NCBI GenBank assembly: GCA_031581145.1
Contig: JAVLBP010000013.1
Span: forward strand, 1 to 32,583
Length of the DNA stretch: 32,583 nucleotides
Source of the DNA: UBA8296 sp031581145
GTDB lineage: Bacteria > Bacteroidota > Rhodothermia > Balneolales > Balneolaceae
Reading direction: 5' to 3'
Position 1 is the first letter of the stretch. Each line of letters begins with the position of its first letter. The notes under the pieces were generated by a model. It was not told the DNA's origin, searched no databases, and saw nothing but the letters and a program-made list of their open reading frames with translations. Both the position numbers and the translations under genes were made by a program. Below are positions 22,755 through 31,082 of this stretch, one piece after another.

Positions 22755-24427
22755 TGGCGTTTTTTAAAGGCATTCCAGCAGCTCAAGGTGTGGGACGTGG
22801 CCCCTTATTTGTGTTGGAGACCACGTCTCTTGATGTGCCCGACAAACGACTTGCCAAAGGCACGTCTCAAGCGGAATGGGACCGAATCTGCCAAGCTCAT
22901 GAGCACTTAGTCCAAGACCTTACAGATTTATCGGAGCGTCAAGAACATCCAGATGTGCAGGAGCTGGCTGTCGTCCAACTGATGATGCTCCAAGATCCAG
23001 ACTTAATGGAGCGAATTCGCAAGTTTGTAAGGCGTGATCGACTACCCGCCACAACAGCCGTGCCGAAAGCATTTAATGATACCATTCAGCTCTTAAAAAG
23101 TCGCAATGTAGCGTGGGCATCTGAAAGGATTGCAGACATTGCGGCAGTTCGCGACCAATGGATCCGAGTGATTCAACAGTCAAACGTATTTGTCGACATC
23201 CCAAAAGGATCCATTTTGTATGCTGATGAGCTTTCCATGGGGGAGCTGCTTCATTACAAAGAGATGATAGCGGGCCTTCTCCTTCAATCCAATGGCCCCA
23301 CCTCTCATGCGGTGATCATTGCTCAAGCACTTGGCATCCCAACGGTGACCAATCTGCGCTTTTCTCCCTCTGCCTCGATCCAAAAGGGGCATGAACTTTG
23401 GATGGATGGTTCCACGGGTAATGTCATTCTAGACCCAACTCCTGAGGACGAACAGGTGATCGAAGATGCCCTGCAAGCCTATCGAGTCTCAAATGAGGCC
23501 CTCGAAACGATTCGCTCTCAACCATCCAAGACCTCGTGTGGAATGCAATTTACGCTCCGTATGAATATGGAGCTTGTGGAGGAATTGGGGGCTTATGATC
23601 CCGGACTTGCAGATGGGGTAGGGTTATACCGTACCGAAGCTCTTGCCATGACTCCATCAAAGCGAACGCTTGAGGCACAGATCGAGTCATATCGAGCGAT
23701 ATTTCACACGACTAATCAGTCCAAAGTCACGATTCGACTCTTTGATGTGGGGTCTGATAAAGCATTACCAGGTGCGCCAAAAGAGACCAACCCCGCTCTG
23801 GGATGGAGGGGATTGCGATTTTTGGAAGATGAAGGTGTGTTATTACAAACGCAGCTTGAGGCGCTGTCAACAGTGGCAAAGGAGTTTCCTGGCAGGTGTA
23901 GAGTAATGATCCCTATGTTGAGCGATGTTGGGGAGTTGTTTCGTCTTAAAGACCGTATAGAGGACGATACGTTTGAGTGGGGTGTGATGGTCGAAACCCC
24001 ATCGGCTGTTTGGATGGTGCCTGAGCTCGCCGAGCACGTTTCCTTTTTGAGTATTGGAACCAACGATCTAATCCAATACACCCTTGCGGTGGACCGGACC
24101 AATCGTCGAGTGTCCAAACATTTTACACCCTCGCATCCCGCATTATGGCGTGCACTTTCTTGGGTTGTAGAGAAGGCGAGTGGCTCGGAGGTTTCATTAT
24201 CTGTTTGTGGTGAAATGGCTGCACACCCTGTGTATGCACAAGCCTTTCTTGGACTTGGGTTTGGTGAGCTGAGCATGCAACCCTCAGCCCTTGCAAAAAT
24301 AAAACAAACACTCTGTGCGACGACTCAAGAATCGGTGCACCATGTCGCGCAGCAACTTGTCCAAGCTCAAACCGTTGAAGAATCGATGGCCGTTGTTGAT
24401 TCATTATTGGACACAAGTCAAGGGTAA
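22754..24427 (+). CDS. ptsI: Phosphoenolpyruvate--protein phosphotransferase (PTS Enzyme I)
   Basis: A 557-residue Enzyme I, near the usual 570. It transfers phosphate from PEP to HPr. The N-terminal domain carries the phosphohistidine His185 in SNGPTSHAVIIAQALGIPTV. The C-terminal PEP-binding barrel shows ADGVGLYRTEALAM, LFDVGSDKALP, NPALGWRGLRF, MIPMLSDVGELFRL, GVMVETPSAVWMVPELAE, LSIGTNDLIQYTLAVDRTNR and the active-site Cys485 in VCGEMAAHP (more usual is CGEMAGD, so the residues after Met are changed). It starts with a 1-bp overlap with ptsH. birA follows after 7 bp, so ptsH, ptsI, birA and tilS/hpt form one compact transcription unit. Confidence 0.96.
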   Translation: MAFFKGIPAAQGVGRGPLFVLETTSLDVPDKRLAKGTSQAEWDRICQAHEHLVQDLTDLSERQEHPDVQELAVVQLMMLQDPDLMERIRKFVRRDRLPATTAVPKAFNDTIQLLKSRNVAWASERIADIAAVRDQWIRVIQQSNVFVDIPKGSILYADELSMGELLHYKEMIAGLLLQSNGPTSHAVIIAQALGIPTVTNLRFSPSASIQKGHELWMDGSTGNVILDPTPEDEQVIEDALQAYRVSNEALETIRSQPSKTSCGMQFTLRMNMELVEELGAYDPGLADGVGLYRTEALAMTPSKRTLEAQIESYRAIFHTTNQSKVTIRLFDVGSDKALPGAPKETNPALGWRGLRFLEDEGVLLQTQLEALSTVAKEFPGRCRVMIPMLSDVGELFRLKDRIEDDTFEWGVMVETPSAVWMVPELAEHVSFLSIGTNDLIQYTLAVDRTNRRVSKHFTPSHPALWRALSWVVEKASGSEVSLSVCGEMAAHPVYAQAFLGLGFGELSMQPSALAKIKQTLCATTQESVHHVAQQLVQAQTVEESMAVVDSLLDTSQG

Positions 24428-24434
24428 CCGACGC

Positions 24435-25046
24435 GTGAGTGCAAACCCTACCCTTTACCCCCCACTAGATGTTTCACAGCTCAACAAATTGGTCTCCATC
24501 CCGGTACTCTACCGTCAGGAATTACCCTCGACCAACGACTTCATGATGGGGCTTCAGGCTCCCAGTCAAGGCTTATCACTTGCTGTGACAGATCACCAGA
24601 CAAAAGGAAAAGGGCAAGCAGGTCGTTCATGGGTAAGCGAGGCGAGTGCGAACCTTCTTTTCTCCATATTGTATCTCCCAAAGACACCAATCAAGGCATC
24701 TCAGCAAGCCATAGAACACTTTACATTGGAGATGGTGCGTGCCCTAGCCATTGCTTTAGGTGGGTTTTTAGCAGGATCTTTTGACCTTAAGCCTCCGAAT
24801 GATTTACATCTAAATGGGAAGAAGGTTTGTGGAATTCTCAGTGAAGTTTCTAGACAAGGAACCCACGTCCATCGACTGGTTGTGGGTGTTGGCCTGAATG
24901 TAAATCAACGACAATTTCCAGAGGATTTACGTCATCCAGCAACTTCTTTAGCTATCGAATCTGGCTGCACTTGGAATCGAGAGCGTCTTTTAGGCCAGGT
25001 TATTGAAGCCATAACACCCTGCTTTGAAACGTTGGAGACGTTATGA
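24435..25046 (+). CDS. birA: Biotin--[acetyl-CoA-carboxylase] ligase (BirA catalytic type, no DNA-binding domain)
   Basis: A 203-residue biotin protein ligase from the GTG at 24435, 7 bp after ptsI; the longer upstream frame overlaps ptsI and is not conserved. It activates biotin to biotinyl-AMP and attaches it to the carrier protein of biotin-dependent carboxylases. Visible motifs are ELPSTND (substrate entry), the nucleotide loop KGKGQAGRSW (residues 57-66), ANLLFSILYLP, LKPPNDLHLNGKKVCGILSE with the catalytic Lys of the family's KWPND region (here KPPND), and RLVVGVGLNVN. There is no N-terminal helix-turn-helix, so it cannot act as a biotin-operon repressor, and the C-terminal SH3-like domain is also missing or minimal. 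The 3' end overlaps tilS by ATGA. Confidence 0.92.
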   Translation: MSANPTLYPPLDVSQLNKLVSIPVLYRQELPSTNDFMMGLQAPSQGLSLAVTDHQTKGKGQAGRSWVSEASANLLFSILYLPKTPIKASQQAIEHFTLEMVRALAIALGGFLAGSFDLKPPNDLHLNGKKVCGILSEVSRQGTHVHRLVVGVGLNVNQRQFPEDLRHPATSLAIESGCTWNRERLLGQVIEAITPCFETLETL

Positions 25047-27088
25047 GTTCCCAAAGTATTCAAACACTTGAGTCTAGTGTCGACTCGCTCCTTCGAGTCC
25101 ATGCCCCTCAAGTGTGGCAAGGGCAAGGATTGGTGGTTGGTGTGAGTGGTGGAGTCGACTCCATGGTCTTGCTTGAAGCAATCACACGGTGGCACCAACA
25201 ACAGAATGGTGTTGGCCCCATCCATATTGCTCATGTGAACTATGGATTGAGGGGTAAGGAATCTGACGGGGATGAGGAGTTTGTAAAAGAGACGGCAATT
25301 CGGCTAGGTTTGAAGATGCACATCCATCGTGCGGTTCAAAGCCAAGAGACATCAACCAAAAAAGACCAACTTAAGCCCCTTGATTCATCCCAAGGGAACC
25401 TACAGGCATGGGCAAGAGATGTCCGACTCTCCTTTTTTGGCGAGATTGCCAAAGAACATGACATAGCGTGTGTTTTACTAGCCCATCATCAAGACGACCA
25501 ACTTGAAACGATTCTTCAACGCATATTCCGTGGAGCAGGTTTGGAGGCATGGAAAGGTTTGCAGCCTATGACCTCACTGCCAAGCTACGGCTTAACTACG
25601 GTGTTACGGCCCTGTCTGGAATATTCCAAGGATCAACTTCTTGGGTTTGCTGAAGAGTTTGGTATCACCTACCGTGAGGACTCAACCAACGCCACCGAAC
25701 AGTATGCCCGCAATGTTCTTCGGCACTCCTGGATTCCCACGATGGATGATATATTTCCCGGATGGCGTAAGAATATCTCAAGATTGGAGTCTGTCTCCCA
25801 AACAGCCCGTGCACTTGCAGATGTGGTGATAAGTCAGGTCGTAGATCGTGGCGAGTTGCAACGTGCTAATTGGTTAGGCCTTCCTGCAGACATACAACCC
25901 TTTGTCTTACACCGGTGGCTTACGTCGCACGATGGTTCACCCACACAACACGCTATTGCCATGTTGATGGAGTCACTGCCTTCTAGTACCCCAGGCAGTG
26001 TCTATAGCTTAGGGTCCTTTTCGAGTCTTGAGGTTACCAAAAAAGGGTTTAGGGTAATCAAAACAACAGAAGACACAGAGGACATCGACAACTTTGCACC
26101 AGAGAGGTGGTCTATCGAGCTCTTGGATGCATTAAGCCTGCCAAATTACAAGGACCCAGCGTCTCTATTTGGGTGGCTAGACACGAAAGAAGAGCTCGAT
26201 TCTTTACGCATTCGCTCGATTCAAGCAGGGGATCACTTTCGACCCTTTGGTATGGAAGTGGGCCATCAGGCAGTTTCTGACTTCTTAGCCAATCGAGGGA
26301 TTACGGGGTCATCGAAAAAGCATGCAGCTGTAGTCGTTGACTCAAAAGAAGAGATTCTCGCGGTCTTATACCCTGTTCAAGAGAATACCCACCTGGGTGC
26401 GATCGGAGAAATTTCCAACACTCGACGCGTACCCGATCCATTGAGTAAAACCCACTTGAGTAAAACCAACAGAATCTTCAGAATTCAACCGACTCCAAGC
26501 GATCCATGGACAGATGCCCGTACGGCATCAGAGCAACATATTACGATGGCAGGGATGACGTTTCGCCCATTGATTATGGAGGATGAACTATCGCGTCGCA
26601 TTCAAGCATTGGCCTCAGAGATTCGCCAGGATGCATTAAAGTGGGGGGTGAGTCAAGAGAACCCTTTACATATCATCACCGTTTTGCAAGGTGCTGTTCC
26701 GTTTTCCAGGGATCTATCGAGAGAATTACAGCTCCCTTGTGTGTTTGATACGGTTCATCTGAGTAGTTATAAAGGAGGGTTGTCTTCAACAGGAGAGATT
26801 GAGCGTAAATCGTGGTTAACCTCACCCATTCGAGGGCAACATGTGCTGGTTGTCGAGGATATCGTAGACACGGGGCACACACTCGAGATGTTTACACAAG
26901 AGTTGGCAAAGGAGGGCCCGGCAAGTATTAAAATTGCTGCAATGTGTAGAAAAAAGGAGGCGATGGAGGTAGAGCTTCCCGTCGATTATGTGGGCTTTGA
27001 TATTGCCCCTGACTTTGTCCTAGGGTATGGGATGGACGTGAACGAATTGGGCCGAAATCTGCCCCATATTTATGTGAAAAAGGCGTAG
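25043..27088 (+). CDS. Fused tRNA(Ile)-lysidine synthetase and hypoxanthine phosphoribosyltransferase
   Basis: A 681-residue bifunctional protein. Residues of about 1-475 are TilS, which converts C34 of the AUA-reading tRNA(Ile) to lysidine using ATP and lysine. The PP-loop is VSGGVDS (Ser35-Ser40), followed by IAHVNYGLRG, LLAHHQDDQLETIL, and a TilS C-terminal domain near GDHFRPFGMEVGHQAVSDFL. Residues of about 500-681 are a hypoxanthine (guanine) phosphoribosyltransferase for purine salvage: ITVLQGAVPFSRDL, LSSYKGG, the PRPP-binding loop VVEDIVDTGHTL (Glu605, Asp606, Asp609) and FVLGYGMDVNELGRNLPHI. There is no internal stop or frameshift. The tilS-hpt pair is often adjacent in Firmicutes and is known fused in Listeria. 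It overlaps birA by 4 bp and ends 15 bp from the convergent neighbour. Confidence 0.94.
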   Translation: MSSQSIQTLESSVDSLLRVHAPQVWQGQGLVVGVSGGVDSMVLLEAITRWHQQQNGVGPIHIAHVNYGLRGKESDGDEEFVKETAIRLGLKMHIHRAVQSQETSTKKDQLKPLDSSQGNLQAWARDVRLSFFGEIAKEHDIACVLLAHHQDDQLETILQRIFRGAGLEAWKGLQPMTSLPSYGLTTVLRPCLEYSKDQLLGFAEEFGITYREDSTNATEQYARNVLRHSWIPTMDDIFPGWRKNISRLESVSQTARALADVVISQVVDRGELQRANWLGLPADIQPFVLHRWLTSHDGSPTQHAIAMLMESLPSSTPGSVYSLGSFSSLEVTKKGFRVIKTTEDTEDIDNFAPERWSIELLDALSLPNYKDPASLFGWLDTKEELDSLRIRSIQAGDHFRPFGMEVGHQAVSDFLANRGITGSSKKHAAVVVDSKEEILAVLYPVQENTHLGAIGEISNTRRVPDPLSKTHLSKTNRIFRIQPTPSDPWTDARTASEQHITMAGMTFRPLIMEDELSRRIQALASEIRQDALKWGVSQENPLHIITVLQGAVPFSRDLSRELQLPCVFDTVHLSSYKGGLSSTGEIERKSWLTSPIRGQHVLVVEDIVDTGHTLEMFTQELAKEGPASIKIAAMCRKKEAMEVELPVDYVGFDIAPDFVLGYGMDVNELGRNLPHIYVKKA

Positions 27089-27103
27089 CAGCTAAACCCA
27101 ATC

Positions 27104-29020
27104 TTACTTCGCCAGAGTCATCGATATTTGCTGGGTTCGATCGTTGGCTCGCAGCTCAACAACGTACATTCCACTCGCAAAAGCTGATCCATCAAATCCA
27201 ATCTCGTGAGTGCCCGCCTGTATAAACCCATTGTGGAGAGTGCTGATTTTTTTACCACTCAAATCATAGACAGAGAGTGCAATTTGAGTCGACTCCATCA
27301 GCTCGAACGTAATGCGCGTCTCAGGATTGAATGGATTGGGTGTATTTTGGAATAAGGTGAATCCTTTTGAGAGAACCGATTCTTCCTCTGTGTGTTGATT
27401 GGAGGTCTGCATGGGCACCGTTATCGTGTAGAATGAGATAGAACCGGTGCTTTCTTGACTCACCACCATCACCCATTTTCCAACAGGGTGATCCTTTGGG
27501 GCTATCAACGTAATCTTTTCGGGGCCCGATTCGCCCACAGCTTCAAGATCTGCCGCACGTTGATCGTCTTCCCCAAAGGCCACGTCGAAATTCCTCCCAT
27601 TCACATAGCCAACATACATAGCGGTATCGGGTTGGCTGACATCATAGATCATGACCCCACCAACACGCTCCAAAGCAAGAAAGGCTAAGGCACGCCCTCC
27701 AATTGTGGCAACACTCACAGCCTCAGGTTCAGGTCCCTTGGCATCACTGCGAGCATCAAAGGAGTCATTTTCGGCATTATCGCTATTGAACGAATTGGGC
27801 AACAATTCGGCGATGGTTTCTTCTATATGAGACCCCGTGTCATGGAGTAATGTTCCGCCTTCATCCCAGATACTCATGCTCCGTGTTCCAAATGCAAACA
27901 CTTGCTGAACCTCACTGGCGTTGTTGGTATGCCTTGGATCAAAAGGTCTCATCACCTGCAGGCGACCAAGGCCTTCATCCGTCATTATGTTAGGTGGAAA
28001 AATGGAGGCGTCTAGCGGTAAATCCTCCATTCGGACTTCATCAGAATAATCCCCAAATTCTCTCGAATCCCCCTCATTAGCGGTAAGTAGATACGTTTGC
28101 CCATCCACGTCAAAGGTGGCAATCCCATCGGGCATGTAAAGCCCGTTCACAGGCCACGTCTCGATAGAGATGGTATTATCGCGGTCGGATACGTCCAACG
28201 CATTGGCAGGAAGACGATGGTCCTTGGCACCCAAGGCAACAATATCGGTCACGCTGGCCGTGGCAAGGTCGACAATGGCCATCGCATTATTCTCCTGAAG
28301 TGTGACATAGGCTTTCGACCCATCAGGGCTAACTGCAATGTATTCTGGTTCCAGATCCTTAGCAGCCTCATCCACATCGACGGAGATCCGAACATCTTTT
28401 GACTTTAGCTCAGCGACCGTAAACGCTTCAAATCCTGCATGAACTACCTCAGCTTGCGCTGGATCCACAGCGTTTCGAATGATCGACACTGAGCCGGGTG
28501 GATCAAGGGTGTAATCGGTACTGGGTTGCCCTTCATTCGCCGTTAAAAGGGTTCCATCTTCTGTGAATACCAACATATCTGGTAGTGGACCCACGGGTAA
28601 CTGATGGCTGTAGGTAAGATCGTCTGTATGAAAAAGGACGACCCTCCCTGAATCGGTCTGCACCTCGCCTTCCACAGCAATAGCCACCCATCGGTCATAT
28701 ACATCGACTGAATTGACCCCCCCGCCGTACGGGGTGGCATCCACGGTGCCTACAACGGTAGGTGATTCGAGCGATGATAGTTCTAACGCAACGAGTTGAT
28801 TGTTGGAGGCATTGATAAAAAATAGTCTTTGAGTCACCGGATCATAGGCCGTGATCTCGGCAGCCCCTTCATCATAGATTCCTGTATGAAACGTTGAGTG
28901 GTATTGGATTGAAAGTCCCTGAGCCTGACTGGATAGGTCAATCAAAGGTTGCGCTTTTGATAGTTGAACAGACATCATGCAAGCGATCCATACACACCAT
29001 AAAAAGGTCCTCGCACCCAT
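27104..29020 (-). CDS. Secreted choice-of-anchor I family beta-propeller protein with T9SS sorting domain
   Basis: About 638 residues from the ATG at 29020, which gives a compact signal peptide (MGARTFLWCVWIACMMSVQ, then LSKAQ). In-frame ATGs at 29074 and 29104 would add a long n-region. The body matches the choice-of-anchor I (mesenchyme-specific glycoprotein-like) family, a YVTN/LVIVD-type propeller: GAAEITAYDPVTQRLFFINA, LLTANEGQPSTDY, EPEYIAVSPDGSKAYVTLQE, LLTANEGDSREFGDY, and KGPEPEAVSV. The C-terminal 85 residues are a T9SS domain (LFQNTPNPFNPETRITFELM, SGMYVVELRA). Members are often found with secreted alkaline phosphatases or nucleases, but the biochemical role is unknown. It is divergent from the exonuclease/phosphatase-family gene; a shared promoter region is plausible. 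Confidence 0.9.
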   Translation of the reverse strand: MGARTFLWCVWIACMMSVQLSKAQPLIDLSSQAQGLSIQYHSTFHTGIYDEGAAEITAYDPVTQRLFFINASNNQLVALELSSLESPTVVGTVDATPYGGGVNSVDVYDRWVAIAVEGEVQTDSGRVVLFHTDDLTYSHQLPVGPLPDMLVFTEDGTLLTANEGQPSTDYTLDPPGSVSIIRNAVDPAQAEVVHAGFEAFTVAELKSKDVRISVDVDEAAKDLEPEYIAVSPDGSKAYVTLQENNAMAIVDLATASVTDIVALGAKDHRLPANALDVSDRDNTISIETWPVNGLYMPDGIATFDVDGQTYLLTANEGDSREFGDYSDEVRMEDLPLDASIFPPNIMTDEGLGRLQVMRPFDPRHTNNASEVQQVFAFGTRSMSIWDEGGTLLHDTGSHIEETIAELLPNSFNSDNAENDSFDARSDAKGPEPEAVSVATIGGRALAFLALERVGGVMIYDVSQPDTAMYVGYVNGRNFDVAFGEDDQRAADLEAVGESGPEKITLIAPKDHPVGKWVMVVSQESTGSISFYTITVPMQTSNQHTEEESVLSKGFTLFQNTPNPFNPETRITFELMESTQIALSVYDLSGKKISTLHNGFIQAGTHEIGFDGSAFASGMYVVELRANDRTQQISMTLAK

Positions 29021-29119
29021 TGGAGACCATTGCAGATCGTTAGACTCGGAAAGTGTGGGAAAGCGGAAAGTCATAAGGGCCTTTTTGATTGACGGTTTGT
29101 TCATCACGGATGCACATCG

Positions 29120-29143
29120 TTGACAGCAAATCCTTGACAGCAA
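29120..29143 (+). repeat. Short direct repeat in a divergent intergenic region
   Basis: TTGACAGCAA occurs at 29120-29129 and 29134-29143, starts 14 bp apart. It lies between two divergent secreted-protein genes and could be an operator half-site pair or a chance duplication. Nothing else recognisable is seen between 29021 and 29269. Confidence 0.5.
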
Positions 29144-29269
29144 TCACAACGTCAGTATGGCGAGTTGAAAAGAAGAACGCCATTATGCTTTCGTTAAATT
29201 TGTTCAATGTGAGACAAACAGACGCTTTAAATGGATGTAAAAATACCCGAGCGTCCTATCTTTTAATGT

Positions 29270-31057
29270 ATGATAAACTTCTTCACTGTTCTAAAGACGC
29301 TGTTTGCAGTACTGACCGCAGTATTGATAAATGCATCAGCACTCTTTTTGCCCATCATGGCGTCTGCACAGACCATTCAGTTGGATGAGTTGTACGAGGA
29401 TTGGGCGCAGATTGACCCTTTATTTGACCAAGATAGGTCACGTTCAGGGCTCAAAACCCTCAAGTTGACCAATGATGATCGCTATTTGTATCTCTACATG
29501 GAGTTTGCGGAAGAGTTGATTCTGCAAGATGGCCATGACTATGTATGGTTGATTGACGCAGATGCCAATGCCCAGACGGGACGCCCATGGTCCTCCGGGG
29601 GGAATACATTGGGTGCTGAGCTGATGGTAGCGTCTGGGGATCGTGAGATTACAGCCTATTTGAGTAACGCGACAGAAGAAGTGTCTTCCTATGACATGGG
29701 AATGGTCAACGCCCCTACCGTATCGTCGAGGGAATTCGAAGTGGTCGTGGATCGGCGAGTCATCTTAGAGGATACCCCTTGGCTTGATGGGAGTAATATA
29801 CGTGTAGGGATCGCAGAAGGGGCGACACTGCGGGAGGAAACTGGGGTCCTATCCTACACAATGAGCGACCAAGTGTATGAACCAGCTCCGTTTAGCTTTG
29901 ACAAAGAAGACGCGAGCGACATGCGCGTGGTTAGCTACAATGTGTATAGGGACAACCCTTTTGATGCACTTGTAAACCCACGATTTGGCCGACTCTTTAA
30001 AGCGCTTGACCCCGATATTGTAGGTGTCCAAGAGGTGTACGATCACTCCAGCGCACAATTGGCCACACTTTTTGAACAGTGGCTGCCCTCCACGGGCGGT
30101 GAGGCCTGGTATCATAGTGGTCACAACGCTGGAGATGGAGATACGCACCTAGTTTCTCGATATCCGGTGGTTGCTTCCGATCAAATTGACAAAGAGAGCA
30201 CCGTCTATATGGTGGACATAGATGGGCAGCTTTCAATGGTGATTTCTTCTCACCCCCCATGCTGCAACAATGATGAAGATCGCCGAGTTGCGTTTAACAA
30301 TATGATGCAGTTTATCGATCGAGCCAAAAACGGGGAGGGACCAGCGGCGTTTCATCTTGAGGAGGGTACACCGATCATTATCACGGGAGATATGAATTTG
30401 GTTCGTGACGCCGATCAACAACGCACACTTTTGCATGGTGAGTACACAGATCCTAGCTATGGCCCTGATATGACACCTGATTGGGATGGATCCTCCTTTG
30501 AAGACAGTAAGCCTGCAAACCCATTTATGCCGACAAGTTTTACTTGGTACAGTCCGCGCTCTTCGTTTGGGGCAGGTCGACTCGACTATATCGTCTATTC
30601 CGGATCCGTTTTGACACAAAAAAATGCCTTTACTCTTCATACACCAAGTTTTCCTGACGAGGCGTTTGCTCCAGGTGGGGTTGCAGAAGGTCTTGAAAAA
30701 CGTGACACCCAAGAAGCCTCGGACCACTTGCCTGTGGTGGTTGATTTAGCCTTTCCAAACGCTACATCGACGGAAGAGCTTCCTTCAGACCGTCCAACTG
30801 ACATTACGTTAGATGCACACCCAAACCCATTCAATCCAGACATGCAATTGGATGTCCATCTTCCAGATGGTGGGCCAGTGACCATTGATGTGGTAAACAT
30901 ATTGGGTCAACGCGTCAAATCGTACGATTTAGGGGTGCAATCTCAAGGGGTATTCCAACAATCCATTTCGTTGGAGGGATACCCAACAGGGTTTTATCTC
31001 ATTTTATTAAAAACGAACCAAGAGATGGCCACTCTGCCTGTCACGATGTTGTCGTAA
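29270..31057 (+). CDS. Secreted endonuclease/exonuclease/phosphatase-family protein with T9SS sorting domain
   Basis: A 595-residue exported protein. A signal peptide ends near MASAQT (about residue 34). Residues of about 35-210 form a beta-sandwich resembling carbohydrate-binding-9-like/dockerin-neighbour domains (DDRYLYLYMEFAEEL, DYVWLIDADANAQTG). Residues of about 218-495 are an EEP (DNase I-like) domain with active-site residues in place: Asn224 (SYNVY), Glu255 (VQEVY), Asp374 and Asn376 (GDMNL), Asp439 (LDYIVY), Asp485 and His486 (SDHLPV). The C-terminus is a T9SS domain (AHPNPFNPDMQLDVHLP, TGFYLILL). Substrate could be nucleic acid, a phospholipid head group or an inositol/sugar phosphate; the sequence alone does not decide. 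An alcohol dehydrogenase gene begins only 25 bp downstream and may be co-transcribed. Confidence 0.9.
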   Translation: MINFFTVLKTLFAVLTAVLINASALFLPIMASAQTIQLDELYEDWAQIDPLFDQDRSRSGLKTLKLTNDDRYLYLYMEFAEELILQDGHDYVWLIDADANAQTGRPWSSGGNTLGAELMVASGDREITAYLSNATEEVSSYDMGMVNAPTVSSREFEVVVDRRVILEDTPWLDGSNIRVGIAEGATLREETGVLSYTMSDQVYEPAPFSFDKEDASDMRVVSYNVYRDNPFDALVNPRFGRLFKALDPDIVGVQEVYDHSSAQLATLFEQWLPSTGGEAWYHSGHNAGDGDTHLVSRYPVVASDQIDKESTVYMVDIDGQLSMVISSHPPCCNNDEDRRVAFNNMMQFIDRAKNGEGPAAFHLEEGTPIIITGDMNLVRDADQQRTLLHGEYTDPSYGPDMTPDWDGSSFEDSKPANPFMPTSFTWYSPRSSFGAGRLDYIVYSGSVLTQKNAFTLHTPSFPDEAFAPGGVAEGLEKRDTQEASDHLPVVVDLAFPNATSTEELPSDRPTDITLDAHPNPFNPDMQLDVHLPDGGPVTIDVVNILGQRVKSYDLGVQSQGVFQQSISLEGYPTGFYLILLKTNQEMATLPVTMLS

Positions 31058-31082
31058 TGATGTTGCCATAAGCTTATATACC

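Noticed and set aside
23716..24276. 186-codon minus-strand frame within ptsI
   Set aside because: Antisense shadow of a strongly conserved Enzyme I; its product is Ser/Pro/Thr-rich with no recognisable motif.
24606..24632. Altered nucleotide loop in the biotin ligase (GKGQAGR instead of GRGRRGR), which could suggest promiscuous biotinylation
   Set aside because: GKGQ-type loops are ordinary in Bacteroidota biotin ligases, so this is lineage variation rather than a special property.
30233..30727. 164-codon minus-strand frame within the phosphoesterase gene
   Set aside because: Antisense to an EEP domain whose catalytic residues are all in frame on the plus strand.
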